A stretch of DNA of 64,000 nucleotides. Source: Cellvibrionaceae bacterium. Its GTDB lineage: Bacteria > Pseudomonadota > Gammaproteobacteria > Pseudomonadales > Cellvibrionaceae. Positions within the stretch are counted from its first letter, which is position 1. The number at the start of each line of letters is the position of its first letter. Position numbers and translations under genes: made by a program. Shown here in pieces: positions 51,616-60,943 of the stretch. Below the pieces are notes generated by a model. That model was not told where the DNA came from. It did no database searches and saw only the letters and a list, made by a program, of their open reading frames with translations. Where the stretch lies: NCBI GenBank assembly GCA_021151695.1, contig JAGKWU010000018.1:1-64000 (forward strand). Direction: 5' to 3'.

Positions 51616-53517
51616 ATGACCGTAGATGCTCGCAAAGAAACGCGCGGCTTTCAGACTGAAGCCAAGCAACTGTTGCACCTGATGATTCATTCGCTTTATT
51701 CCAACCGCGAAATCTTTTTGCGGGAGCTGGTATCAAATGCGTCTGACGCAGCAGATAAATTGCGTTTTGAGGCTGTATCCAACGGCGATCTGTATGAGGG
51801 CGATGCCGAGCTGAAAATCCGCGTTAACTTTGATAAGGATGCAAAAACCATCACTATCAGCGACAACGGTATAGGCATGTCGCGTGATGAGGTGATTGAG
51901 AACCTGGGAACCATCGCCAAGTCAGGCACTGCCAGCTTTATGCAAAAATTGAGTGGCGATCAAAAGAAAGATGCACAATTGATCGGACAGTTTGGTGTGG
52001 GTTTTTACTCAGCATTTATTGTGGCTGACCGCGTAGTAGTGACCACTCGCCGCGCTGGCACACCAGCTGATCAGGCGGTGCGTTGGGAGTGTACTGGCGA
52101 AGCGGAATTCAGTGTTGAAACCGTTGAGAAAGCCACCCGCGGTACTACTGTTGAGCTGCATTTGAAGTCCGAAGCTGAAGAATTTGCCGATGGTTGGCGT
52201 TTGCGCTCCATCATTAAAAAGTATTCTGATCACATTGCTATCCCGGTGGTTATGCAAAAGCCGGTGGCAGTTGATGAGGATGCTGCAACGGCTGAAGAAG
52301 ACGAAGTCATCAATACAGCGACCGCACTCTGGACTCGTTCACGCTCTGATATTTCAGACGAGGAATACAAAGAGTTTTACAAACATGTTAGCCACGATTT
52401 TGCCGAGCCCCTGGGTTGGAGCCACAATCGTGTGGAAGGTAACCTGGATTACACTAGCCTGCTGTATATCCCTGGCCGCGCGCCCTACGATCTGTATAAC
52501 CGCGACGCATCGCGCGGTGTAAAACTTTATGTGCAACGCACCTTCATTATGGATGATGCCGAGCAATTTCTGCCTTTGTATCTGCGCTTTATTAAAGGTG
52601 TGGTGGATTCCAATGATCTGTCATTGAACGTATCCCGCGAGATACTGCAGAAGGATCCAAACATTGACACCATGCGCGGTGCGCTCACCAAGCGTGTGCT
52701 GGATATGCTGTCCAAACTCGCGACGAATGAGCCAGAAAACTACAGCAAATTCTGGAAGGAATTTGGCCAGGTATTGAAAGAAGGTCCGGCCGAAGATTTT
52801 GCCAATCGTGAAAAAATTGCCAAGCTGCTGCGTTTTGCCTCCACCCACGGCGATAGTGCCGAGCAAGATCAATCGCTCGAGGGTTATGTCAGCCGCATGA
52901 AAGATGGTCAGGAAAAGATCTACTATATTGCAGCGGAAAATTACAACACGGCTAAAAATAGCCCGCACCTGGAAGTCTTCCGCAAAAAAGGAATCGAAGT
53001 ACTTTTGTTAACTGACCGTGTTGACGAGTGGTTGATGAGTCACCTTGCCGAGTTTGATGGTAAATCCTTGCAGGATGTAGGTAAGGGTGAGCTGGATCTT
53101 GGCAAACTGGATACCGAAGAAGAGAAGCAGGCAAAAGAAAAAGTAGCTGAACAAATCAAACCGCTGTTAGAGCGTGTTAAAACTGTTCTTGCTGAAGAAG
53201 TTGCCGAGGTGCGTAGCACGGATCGTTTGACCGATTCACCAGCCTGTGTAGTGGTGGCAGAGCATGATATAGGTGCGCAAATGCGCCGTATCCTGGAGCA
53301 AGCCGGCCAGAAGTTGCCAGAATCAAAACCTATTCTTGAGTTGAATCCTGATCATCCGCTGGTGAAAAAGCTGGAGCAGGAAACTAACGAAACCCGCTTT
53401 GGCGATCTGGCTCATATATTGTTCGACCAGGCTAACCTGGCCGAAGGTGCGCAGCTGCAAGATCCTGCTGCTTATGTACAGCGTTTGAATAAACTTTTGT
53501 TGGAACTGAGCCACTAA
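51616..53517 (+). CDS. htpG: Molecular chaperone HtpG (Hsp90)
   Basis: HtpG is the bacterial Hsp90, an ATP-driven dimeric chaperone. The 633-residue length is normal. The GHKL ATP site is seen in FLRELVSNASDAADKLRFEA, minus its last residues, near residues 32-50, ISDNGIGMSRDE near 83-94 and GQFGVGFYSAFIVAD near 120; the middle domain has YIPGRAPYDLYNRD and RTFIMDDAEQFLP. AAGGAG lies 8 nt before the ATG. A sigma-32-type promoter upstream supports heat induction. Single-gene unit with its own terminator. Confidence 0.98.
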   Translation: MTVDARKETRGFQTEAKQLLHLMIHSLYSNREIFLRELVSNASDAADKLRFEAVSNGDLYEGDAELKIRVNFDKDAKTITISDNGIGMSRDEVIENLGTIAKSGTASFMQKLSGDQKKDAQLIGQFGVGFYSAFIVADRVVVTTRRAGTPADQAVRWECTGEAEFSVETVEKATRGTTVELHLKSEAEEFADGWRLRSIIKKYSDHIAIPVVMQKPVAVDEDAATAEEDEVINTATALWTRSRSDISDEEYKEFYKHVSHDFAEPLGWSHNRVEGNLDYTSLLYIPGRAPYDLYNRDASRGVKLYVQRTFIMDDAEQFLPLYLRFIKGVVDSNDLSLNVSREILQKDPNIDTMRGALTKRVLDMLSKLATNEPENYSKFWKEFGQVLKEGPAEDFANREKIAKLLRFASTHGDSAEQDQSLEGYVSRMKDGQEKIYYIAAENYNTAKNSPHLEVFRKKGIEVLLLTDRVDEWLMSHLAEFDGKSLQDVGKGELDLGKLDTEEEKQAKEKVAEQIKPLLERVKTVLAEEVAEVRSTDRLTDSPACVVVAEHDIGAQMRRILEQAGQKLPESKPILELNPDHPLVKKLEQETNETRFGDLAHILFDQANLAEGAQLQDPAAYVQRLNKLLLELSH

Positions 53518-53542
53518 GCTTCAGGCCCGATGAATAATCCGC

Positions 53543-53575
53543 AGCCTTGGTATACTCTAGCCAAGGCTTTTTTAT
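53543..53575 (+). terminator. Terminator after htpG
   Basis: AGCCTTGG (53543-53550), 10-nt loop, CCAAGGCT (53561-53568), then TTTTTTA. Confidence 0.9.
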
Positions 53576-53587
53576 TTGGAGATAACA

Positions 53588-54052
53588 ATGGAGTTCAAAC
53601 AGCTTGCACTCTCAGCCACAAAAAAAATCGCACTGGTTGCCCACGACAATAAAAAGAAAGACATGATTGTCTGGTGCAGAAAGCATGCGGCTGAACTTGG
53701 AAAGCACCATCTGTGTGGCACTGGTACCACGGGGTTGCTGATTGAGAAAGAGGTTGGCTTACCCATCAGGAAATTGATCAGTGGTCCCATGGGCGGCGAT
53801 CAACAAATTGGAGCCATGATTACCGAAGGCGCAGTTGATGTGTTGATTTTCTTTTGGGATCCCTTCGAACCTTTGCCTCACGATCCCGATGTAAAAGCAC
53901 TATTGCGCATCGCGGCGGTGTGGAACATCCCGGTTGCCTGTAACGAGGTGTCAGCAGATTTTTTAATCGCATCGCCACTTTTTAGCAGCGAAAGTATGCG
54001 TGTAGTACCTGATTACGACAGCTATCTGGCAAAACGAGCGGAAACACTTTGA
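53588..54052 (+). CDS. mgsA: Methylglyoxal synthase
   Basis: MgsA turns dihydroxyacetone phosphate into methylglyoxal and phosphate, an overflow bypass of lower glycolysis. The 154-residue protein starts KIALVAHDNKKKDMIVW and has the catalytic block SGPMGGDQQIGAMITEG with the general-base Asp, then FFWDPFEPLPHDPDVKAL with the phosphate-binding residues. ATG 53588 has TTGGAG upstream; the in-frame TTG four codons earlier is unlikely. The stop overlaps the next start by one base. Confidence 0.96.
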   Translation: MEFKQLALSATKKIALVAHDNKKKDMIVWCRKHAAELGKHHLCGTGTTGLLIEKEVGLPIRKLISGPMGGDQQIGAMITEGAVDVLIFFWDPFEPLPHDPDVKALLRIAAVWNIPVACNEVSADFLIASPLFSSESMRVVPDYDSYLAKRAETL

Positions 54053-54600
54053 TGAAACCATTAATTGATCTGGCGGCGGTGGAATCCCAGAGTCGCTGCC
54101 TTTTTAATCTGGCAGAAATAGAGGCTGCACTTGATAAAGTTGTGTTGCAGATTCAGGGTGATCTCGCCCATACCCAACCGGTAGTGCTTGGTGTAATGCG
54201 CGGAGCCTTACCTATGTTGGGCTACATTATGCCGCGATTATCTTTTTACGCTGAGGTCGATTATGTGCACGCGACCCGTTACAAAAAAAATCTGAGTACT
54301 GGTGAGCTGCTATGGATCCACGAGCCTCATGTAGCGCTACAAGATCGGCAGGTTTTGCTGGTGGATGATATTCTTGATCGTGGAATAACGCTCAAGGCGA
54401 TTACTGAGAAATGCTACGCCTTGGGCGCTCGCGATGTAAAAATTGCTGTGCTTTGCAAAAAGAACATCGCTAATTTTGAAGCGGAAATCGCGGCGGACTA
54501 TGTGGCTGTCGACGTACCAGATGCGTATATTTTTGGTTATGGCATGGATTACGAAGGCGGGTGGCGCAATGCGCCTGGTATCTACGAGATAGATCCTTAA
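54052..54600 (+). CDS. hpt: Hypoxanthine-guanine phosphoribosyltransferase
   Basis: The enzyme salvages hypoxanthine and guanine with PRPP. The ~182-residue protein has the type I PRTase fold: GVMRGALPMLGYIMPRL, VDYVHATRYKKN (flexible loop), and the PRPP loop VLLVDDILDRGITLKAI near residues 101-117; VDVPDAYIFGYGMDYEG near the end is base-binding and typical of HPRT. The ATG overlaps the mgsA stop (TGATG), so the two are coupled, an uncommon pairing. The next gene is convergent with only 9 nt between stops and no terminator seen. Confidence 0.9.
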   Translation: MKPLIDLAAVESQSRCLFNLAEIEAALDKVVLQIQGDLAHTQPVVLGVMRGALPMLGYIMPRLSFYAEVDYVHATRYKKNLSTGELLWIHEPHVALQDRQVLLVDDILDRGITLKAITEKCYALGARDVKIAVLCKKNIANFEAEIAADYVAVDVPDAYIFGYGMDYEGGWRNAPGIYEIDP

Positions 54601-54609
54601 GCAGCTTTA

Positions 54610-56004
54610 TTAATCTTCCTGCACGTCCAGTGCAGGGATTTCTACAGTGATTTTCAATCCTCCCTCGGGGCGGTTCTCCGCCCAGATTCTTCCATAATGC
54701 AAGGTCACACTGCGATGAGCTATCGCCAGGCCTAAACCGTGGCCGCCACTTTCGCGGTCGCGAGCCGCGTCTGTGCGAAAAAAAGGCTGGAAGATATCGC
54801 TAAGAAATTCGTTTGGCACACCGATTCCCGAATCGGCAATCGAAACACTGAACACGCCATCGTCGTAGTTGTGCATCAAGCTAACATCAATAGCGCCATG
54901 TGCTGGTGTGTAATGAATCGCGTTGCGCAAAATATTTTCAAATACACCTACCAACATATTGCCGTGAGTAGCTACTAAGGCTTCATCACACTGGCTAAAA
55001 AAATTTACGGTAATAAATTTCTCGCTAGCCATCTGTTCGTAATCTTCGCGAATTGCATGCAATAGCCCTTGTAAATCTATGGTGTCATCCAGTTGCCAGC
55101 CCTGTTGGTGATGAACAGGCAGGGACAGGATTTCAGTGATGATATTGCCCAGATAATCAGCGGCATGTTTGATGCGTTCCAGCTCAGTATCCACCACACC
55201 ATTGCTGCGTTGCTGGGCGAGAGCCAATGCGAATTGCAGGCGAGCCAATGGCGTGCGCAACTCGTGGGATACGTCTTTGATCAGACGCTTTTGCTCCAGC
55301 ATGGCTTTTTCCAGCCGCGCGGTCATCTGGTCAAAGTCCTGGCCGAGCAGGGCGATTTCATCTTTGCGGCCGCTAAAATATTTGCTGACGCGTGCGCTCA
55401 AATCCCCGGCGGAGACTTGTTGGATAGTTTCCTGCAGACGTTTGATACTACTTGTGAAGTGACGGGCCAACAAAAAGCAGGCGCTACCACTTACCAGAAT
55501 GGAAACCAGCAGCAGGGGCCAGATATTATTAATAAATAATTCCCAGATGATGTCGCGATCAGGGCCTTCTTCCAAACCATCTGAAATGGTGATCAGCTTG
55601 ATATTGTTGCCGTCATTTAAGGTGATGAAGCGGCCAAAAAGTTTGCGGTTGCGATCCTGCACTTTTTCGTAGGGATGTTTGCTGGTGAGTTGCGATGCGA
55701 GCAGCAAAATGCCGGGCGGCAGCGCGCGGTGCAGCAAGTCTTCGTCATTGCTGTCCAGTGCAAAAATAAAAGGGGAGGACCAAGCGGGTAATGCGGTCAG
55801 GTCGCGCGCGATTTCCCCTTGGGTGCGATTGATCACACTGCCTGCCATTTGGAAGAGCAGGCGCTTGGCGGGCTCTTCCGTGTGGCGAAAGCGGGTACCC
55901 TCGGGGGTTACATCGAACCAGTGCACCACTATGTTGGTGCCCACAATGATGACAGCGGATATCAGCCAAAAGGTTAAAAATATTTTGAGGTATAACCGCG
56001 TCAT
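54610..56004 (-). CDS. cpxA: Sensor histidine kinase, CpxA type
   Basis: CpxA senses envelope stress and phosphorylates CpxR. The 464-residue protein has a span at residues ~8-27, a periplasmic part to ~165, a second span (LLLVSILVSGSACFLLA), a HAMP domain (RLQETIQQVSAGDLSARV), the phospho-His box KDVSHELRTPLARLQFAL near residue 249, and HATPase motifs NILRNAIHYTP, DSGIGVP and GGHGLGLAIAHRSV. The gene lies 9 nt after cpxR. No cpxP lies upstream of cpxR, so the periplasmic brake is absent or elsewhere. Assignment rests mostly on the partner. Confidence 0.88.
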   Translation of the reverse strand: MTRLYLKIFLTFWLISAVIIVGTNIVVHWFDVTPEGTRFRHTEEPAKRLLFQMAGSVINRTQGEIARDLTALPAWSSPFIFALDSNDEDLLHRALPPGILLLASQLTSKHPYEKVQDRNRKLFGRFITLNDGNNIKLITISDGLEEGPDRDIIWELFINNIWPLLLVSILVSGSACFLLARHFTSSIKRLQETIQQVSAGDLSARVSKYFSGRKDEIALLGQDFDQMTARLEKAMLEQKRLIKDVSHELRTPLARLQFALALAQQRSNGVVDTELERIKHAADYLGNIITEILSLPVHHQQGWQLDDTIDLQGLLHAIREDYEQMASEKFITVNFFSQCDEALVATHGNMLVGVFENILRNAIHYTPAHGAIDVSLMHNYDDGVFSVSIADSGIGVPNEFLSDIFQPFFRTDAARDRESGGHGLGLAIAHRSVTLHYGRIWAENRPEGGLKITVEIPALDVQED

Positions 56005-56013
56005 AACAAGCTA

Positions 56014-56706
56014 TCAGGCATCTTGCAGAGTGAGCATGTAGCCTGCGCCGCGCACGTTGATAATCAATTCTTTATTAGCGCCGGCGGCGGTTAACTTTTT
56101 ACGGATATTGCTTACATGCACGTCAATACTGCGATCATAGGGCGTGAGTTTGCGATTGAGCGCCTGTTCGGTCATATCGTCTTTGCTGATGACTTGGCCA
56201 GCCTGACGTACCAGAATTTCCAACACGCTGAACTCAGTACCGGTCAACACTATCTCGCCGCCATCCCAGGTGACATTGCGGCTGCCCAAGTGCAACACCA
56301 ATGACCCCGAGGAAATTTTATCCAGCTTGACGGGTGCTTGTTCGCTGGTCGCGCGACGCAGGATTGCGCGGATACGTGCAACCAACTCACGCGGATCGCA
56401 GGGCTTGGGTAGATAATCGTCAGCGCCTATTTCCAGGCCTATAACGCGATCGACCGTATCGCCTTTGGCGGTGAGCATCAGTACAGGTGTTTGATGGGTT
56501 TTGCGCAGGCTTTTGAGTACTTCAAAGCCGTTGTACACCGGTAACATGACATCCAGCACTATGGCGGAAAAATTTTCCTGGGTGGCAATCTGCAAGCCGG
56601 TTTCACCATCGTAGGCTGGCGTTACTTCAAAACCTTCGGTGGTTAAATATTCGCTGAGCAGTTGATTGAGCTCTTTATCATCGTCGATTAGAAGCAGTTT
56701 GTTCAT
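56014..56706 (-). CDS. cpxR: Response regulator, CpxR type
   Basis: CpxR is an OmpR-family regulator of envelope-stress genes. The 230-residue protein has a receiver with acidic pocket IDDDKELNQLL, phospho-Asp in AIVLDVMLPVYNG near residue 52, LMLTAKG, and ADDYLPKPCDPRELVARIR; the C-terminal winged helix has LTGTEFSVLEILV and YDRSIDVHVSNIRKKL. The RAIL...LTPYDRSIDVH stretch is very like E. coli CpxR. A CpxR-type box lies upstream (listed), implying autoregulation. Confidence 0.92.
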   Translation of the reverse strand: MNKLLLIDDDKELNQLLSEYLTTEGFEVTPAYDGETGLQIATQENFSAIVLDVMLPVYNGFEVLKSLRKTHQTPVLMLTAKGDTVDRVIGLEIGADDYLPKPCDPRELVARIRAILRRATSEQAPVKLDKISSGSLVLHLGSRNVTWDGGEIVLTGTEFSVLEILVRQAGQVISKDDMTEQALNRKLTPYDRSIDVHVSNIRKKLTAAGANKELIINVRGAGYMLTLQDA

Positions 56707-56785
56707 GTAAATCCACGCTGTCGCCTAATTTATTTGCCGCAAGTTTGCAGCAGCTCTTTTGGAGTGTCATTGGAATTGTAGCTGT

Positions 56786-56800
56786 TTAACCCTTCTTAAC
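56786..56800 (-). promoter_or_regulatory. CpxR-type box upstream of cpxR
   Basis: On minus the site reads GTTAA-GAAGG-GTTAA, a direct repeat that matches GTAAA-N5-GTAAA at 4 of 5 bases in each half, with the correct 5-nt spacing. It lies 80 nt upstream of the cpxR start and between cpxR and the divergent flavodoxin gene. Confidence 0.55.
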
Positions 56801-56918
56801 ATAATTTACCAATGAAAATTTGTTACAGACTGTTCGTACGACCACAGTTGGCCTGCTTGCACCTGATGCGGCTTGTTGGGAAAATCGCGGCCCTTCGGTT
56901 TTTTAAGGTGAGATATCC

Positions 56919-57461
56919 ATGGCCAGCATAGGTTTGTTTTTTGGAAGTGATGAGGGTAATACCGAGCGCGTTGCCTACCAGATCCGTAAATGCCTGGGGG
57001 AGGGTGTGGTGGATATCTATGATGTTGCCGATGTCACCCAACTTGAATTCACGCAATATGACAAGATTATCCTCGGCATACCTACCTGGGACTTTGGTCA
57101 AATCCAAAGTGATTGGGAGGATTTCTGGGGCGATATAGCTGAAGTGGATTTTTCCGGCAAAACGGTGGCGCTGTTTGGGTTGGGTGACCAGTTTGGCTAT
57201 GCCGATTACTATCTTGACGCTATGGGTATGCTTCACGATGTCATTATCCAGTCAGGTGCGCAGATTATCGGTCACTGGCCAACGGAGGGTTATGAGTTTG
57301 TTGCTTCCAAAGCGGAAATCCCTGGGGCTGGTCTATTCGTAGGTTTGGCCCTGGACGAGGATCATCAAGAGGATCTCACTTCCAATCGTCTCAATACCTG
57401 GTGTGGCCAGATACTGACAGAGTTTGGTTTGGATGGTTCGTTGAACTTATTGCCAAGGTAA
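56919..57461 (+). CDS. Flavodoxin (long-chain type)
   Basis: A 180-residue flavodoxin, an FMN electron carrier. The phosphate-binding loop is FGSDEGNTERVA near residues 8-19; the usual Thr/Ser after GSD is Glu here. Other FMN-contacting parts are PTWDFGQIQSDWEDF, with the stacking Trp, and FGLGDQFGYADYYLDAMG with the partner Tyr. The ~20-residue insertion typical of long-chain forms is present near residues 120-145. FldA or FldB cannot be told apart by eye. TTTTAAGGTGAGATATCC precedes the ATG. Divergent from cpxR and possibly under the same control. Confidence 0.93.
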   Translation: MASIGLFFGSDEGNTERVAYQIRKCLGEGVVDIYDVADVTQLEFTQYDKIILGIPTWDFGQIQSDWEDFWGDIAEVDFSGKTVALFGLGDQFGYADYYLDAMGMLHDVIIQSGAQIIGHWPTEGYEFVASKAEIPGAGLFVGLALDEDHQEDLTSNRLNTWCGQILTEFGLDGSLNLLPR

Positions 57462-57623
57462 AGCTATCTCTGGATCTTGATTAATCGCTTCAAGATGTAG
57501 TGTTGTGACCGGTTACAGTCCCGCTACCGCCAAAATCTGCGTCTTTTTGGCGCTTAAATTTCGTCAAACTCCCAATTACCAACTAGACTCTGCTTTGTCT
57601 GATTTATGTTTTTGGGATCCTGA

Positions 57624-58829
57624 ATGACCAAATTCCTTCGCTCACTCGTCGTTGCCAGCGCTTGCCTGCTGGCGCAAACCTGTGCGGCTGCAGAAGAGCT
57701 GCGCCTGGTATACACCTATGGAGTGGAAAGCCTCAGTTCGATCCTGAGGGATTTCAGCAAGGAATCTGGCGTAAAGATCAATGTAGAGTTCCGCAACCAG
57801 GGCGACTTCAAGTCCGGCATGATGGAAATGATGGAAATGAAGGCTGCGCCTGACGCCATCCTTATGCCCGCCGATCATGCGGGTATGCACAGGTTGCTTA
57901 AATACAGCCCCATGGATCCCCATTGGTTTTCCGCAAAAATTGCCGATCGTATCTGGCAGAGTGGTATGAGTGACGGCGTGCTTTACGGTGCTCCGGTTAC
58001 CCAGGGCAATCACTTGGTGCTCTTCTACAACAAAAAACTGGTGAAAACGCCGGCAACCAACTGGGCCGGGCTATTTGCCCAGCAGAAAACCCTGGCGGAG
58101 CAAGGCGTAGCCACCATTGCCTGGAGCTACGACGAACCCTATTGGTTGCTGCCATTTTTAGGTGCCTACGGTGGCTGGCCAATTACAGATGGCAAGGTTT
58201 CGCTTAATACGCCGGCCATGACATCAGCGCTGGCATTTTATAAAAACCTGCGCGAAAAAAATCTGCCGTATCCCAACTGCAGCTATGAGCAATCTGTTGA
58301 GTTGTTTAAAGCGGGCAAAGTGGCTTACACCATCAACGGCGAGTGGGTGAGTAAAGCCTTTGCGGAAGCCTTGGGGGATAACCTCGGTGTTGCGCCGCTG
58401 CCCTCTATTGATGGAAAAAAACTGATGCCAACTTTTTCTACCTATATCCTTGCGGTGCCCAATGACGGCATGAGCGGTCCCAAGCGCGCAGCCTTAATCC
58501 AATTGGTCAATTACTTGCAAAGCCCGAAGGTACAGCGCCAGATATGGGAAGTCGTGGGAGCAATTCCTGTTGAGAACTCGTCGTTTGCCTATGCGCAACA
58601 AACGGCCAATGGTCACATCAAACCTCTGCTGGATTTGATGTTGCAAACGCGCTCTCTGCCGTCAGACGAAGCCATCAGTTTTATCTGGGATGCTATCGGC
58701 AAAGGGTTTATCCGTTACCGGGAAGGCGCTATGACTGCTCAGGAGAGTGCTGAGTTTATGCAGCAGATGGCGATTCGCAATATTCGTAACGCCCAGCGTC
58801 AAGCTGCCTCTACTGCAGCCACCCCTTAA
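57624..58829 (+). CDS. Periplasmic extracellular solute-binding protein (MalE-like), no ABC partner
   Basis: A 401-residue exported binding protein of the group 1 (maltose-type) fold. Signal peptide MTKFLRSLVVASACLLAQT to about residue 22 (TCAAA-EE), with no lipobox. Family features: LRLVYTYGVESLSSILRDFS at the start, APDAILMPADHAG, YGAPVTQGNHLVLFYNKKLVK, LFKAGKVAYTINGEWVSKAF, and a helical C-terminus. No ABC permease or ATPase gene is near. The membrane diguanylate cyclase gene starts 9 nt after its stop, so the pair probably form a sensor: ligand-bound protein would contact the cyclase. The ligand, perhaps a sugar or oligosaccharide, is unknown. Confidence 0.85.
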   Translation: MTKFLRSLVVASACLLAQTCAAAEELRLVYTYGVESLSSILRDFSKESGVKINVEFRNQGDFKSGMMEMMEMKAAPDAILMPADHAGMHRLLKYSPMDPHWFSAKIADRIWQSGMSDGVLYGAPVTQGNHLVLFYNKKLVKTPATNWAGLFAQQKTLAEQGVATIAWSYDEPYWLLPFLGAYGGWPITDGKVSLNTPAMTSALAFYKNLREKNLPYPNCSYEQSVELFKAGKVAYTINGEWVSKAFAEALGDNLGVAPLPSIDGKKLMPTFSTYILAVPNDGMSGPKRAALIQLVNYLQSPKVQRQIWEVVGAIPVENSSFAYAQQTANGHIKPLLDLMLQTRSLPSDEAISFIWDAIGKGFIRYREGAMTAQESAEFMQQMAIRNIRNAQRQAASTAATP

Positions 58830-58838
58830 GGTGAGCTT

Positions 58839-60923
58839 GTGTCCGTCGTCGATCTGGTCTTTCGTCAGCGTTTCGGTATAAAGAGCTTCCGACTTACGGT
58901 TGTGGCGCTGGTGTGGGCGTCGGTTGCTGTACCTGTGTTGATTCTCTGCCTTTATCAATTGCGTGACGATTACGAGCAACGCCTGGCAAGTAATCGCGCT
59001 GAACTTGAACGCCGTGCCGAGCGCGCTTCTTTTGTGATAGCGCAAGAGCTGCGCCAGATGATGTCGGATCTTGATCGGATTGCGAGTGACGGCACTGTAA
59101 TTCGATCGTTGTCCTTCCCGATGCTCAGCCCTCTGTCATCCGCCAAGCTGGATTCTTTTCTTAAAGAAAATAGCGCAGCGGTGAATATCATCTCTCTGGA
59201 TCGTGAGCTTTTTCCGGTAGAAATATTGCCCGACACGGCGCTGACGGCGGATCTCTCCGCCTACAAAACCTTTATGGATGAAGTAATTGCGGCGCCCGAA
59301 TCTATTCGAGATCCACGGCCGCGTTTGTTTTTATCGGTTCCCGACAAAAACACCGGCACTCGCCAGATACTTTTTGTGCGTCCCATACTCACCGCTAATA
59401 ATTCCATCAGCCAGCCTTTTGTCGTGACAGGTTTATTGTTTGCCACTATTTCCAGCGAAAAGTTAATCGCCGAATTGCGTGAAAAAGATGGTGTAGGATT
59501 TCCCTGGTTACAGCTCTATAGCCAACAGCAATTGATCTACTCATCGGAACTGCATGCGGATATCCAGGAGCAGCAGCGTGTAGAGGTGAATTTGGGGCGT
59601 GAGGATCAAGCGTTGAGCCTGGTATTTGGCAGTTCGTCGCAAGGTGTAGCGCGGCAAGTGTTGATGGCCTACCGTGCCCAGGCCTTGATGGCATTGTTAT
59701 TTGTAGCGGCTATGGGATTGGTCACCAAATCGCTCGCCGATAAGTTGGGTAAACCGCTTTCACTGCTCAGCCGTTTGACGCGAAATCTCAGCAGTGGCCA
59801 GATGGAGCCTTTGGAGGGTATTGATTCGATTCACTATCAGGAATTCACCGAAGTATTTAGCCTGCTTAACAACATGCAGGCGACTATTCGCCAGCAGTTC
59901 GACCAACTCTACGAAGCCAACGCCCATCTGGAAGAAAAAGTTGCGCAGCGTACTGATGCGCTTGAGCGAAATATTTTATTGCTCGACAAACAGCAACAGT
60001 CACTCAGTAACCTCGTGAAGTACGCTCTCGCTATTCAACAGCTCGACGGAATGGATGATATAGGTCCACAAACACGTCAATTAGCCGAGCACATTTGCGA
60101 GCAGGGCGTAGGTGTTTATCTGGCGCGCGGCGAAGGATTTTCGGGTTACCTCAATTATGAAGCACTGCCCGTGGAAGCTCGCGAGTTGCTGAATGACAGG
60201 GCTGATCAATTACGTGATTACCAGGGGCTGGTGGAGCTTGTGGAATCTAACGAATTCCTTCAGCTATTTGCCATAGGCAACTCTACTAATAGCTATCAAG
60301 GGTTTCTGGCGACGACTAAAAGCCAACTGAGTGGACGCGTCCATGAAACCCTAATGGTTCTCTGCAGCATATTGGGTTCATCGCTAAAGCAGCACAATCT
60401 CACTAATCGACTGGATCGACTGGCGCACATGGATTCGGTCACTCGTTTGCCCAATCGCCATTACTTCAATAGCGTTTTCGCTGACAGACAAAATCATTTT
60501 GATATTGACCAGGCGCATACCCATTTCGCCGTGTTTGTCATTGATGTTAACGGCCTCAAACCAATTAATGACAATTATGGCCATGAACATGGCGACCAGA
60601 TGTTGCGACAAGTTGCCGAGGCACTAAGCCGGGTAGTGCGGCCGCGCGATACGGTTGCACGGGTTGGTGGCGACGAGTTTTATATGATTCTGGAGCGGGC
60701 CAGCCAGAAAACCTGCGAGCAATTTGCACAGCGCCTGCGCGAGCTGCAAAAAAATATGTTCATGGATATTGGCGATAAGCACATTGCCATCACCTTCAGT
60801 TTTGGCTTTGCCAGTGCGGATCTGGATTCGCTGAAAAATCTTATAGCATTGGCGGATGAGCGCATGTACTTCGCCAAAAAGAAGCACTACCAAAGCCTGC
60901 AAACTGCCCAAATGGAGAAATAA
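58839..60923 (+). CDS. Membrane diguanylate cyclase with periplasmic sensor
   Basis: A 694-residue protein that likely makes cyclic di-GMP in response to a periplasmic signal. Order: a span near residues 20-41, a periplasmic domain of ~230 residues (to about 270, dCache-like by size), a second span ALMALLFVAAMGL, a HAMP-like stretch, a coiled coil (~345-390, EANAHLEEKVAQRTDALER), a region of ~140 residues without clear family, and the GGDEF domain starting DSVTRLPNRHYFNSVF with active motif RVGGDEF near residue 611. Start GTG has AAGGTGA. Translation probably follows the binding-protein gene. Confidence 0.92.
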   Translation: MSVVDLVFRQRFGIKSFRLTVVALVWASVAVPVLILCLYQLRDDYEQRLASNRAELERRAERASFVIAQELRQMMSDLDRIASDGTVIRSLSFPMLSPLSSAKLDSFLKENSAAVNIISLDRELFPVEILPDTALTADLSAYKTFMDEVIAAPESIRDPRPRLFLSVPDKNTGTRQILFVRPILTANNSISQPFVVTGLLFATISSEKLIAELREKDGVGFPWLQLYSQQQLIYSSELHADIQEQQRVEVNLGREDQALSLVFGSSSQGVARQVLMAYRAQALMALLFVAAMGLVTKSLADKLGKPLSLLSRLTRNLSSGQMEPLEGIDSIHYQEFTEVFSLLNNMQATIRQQFDQLYEANAHLEEKVAQRTDALERNILLLDKQQQSLSNLVKYALAIQQLDGMDDIGPQTRQLAEHICEQGVGVYLARGEGFSGYLNYEALPVEARELLNDRADQLRDYQGLVELVESNEFLQLFAIGNSTNSYQGFLATTKSQLSGRVHETLMVLCSILGSSLKQHNLTNRLDRLAHMDSVTRLPNRHYFNSVFADRQNHFDIDQAHTHFAVFVIDVNGLKPINDNYGHEHGDQMLRQVAEALSRVVRPRDTVARVGGDEFYMILERASQKTCEQFAQRLRELQKNMFMDIGDKHIAITFSFGFASADLDSLKNLIALADERMYFAKKKHYQSLQTAQMEK

Positions 60924-60943
60924 CTGGTCGGAAAAAATACTTG

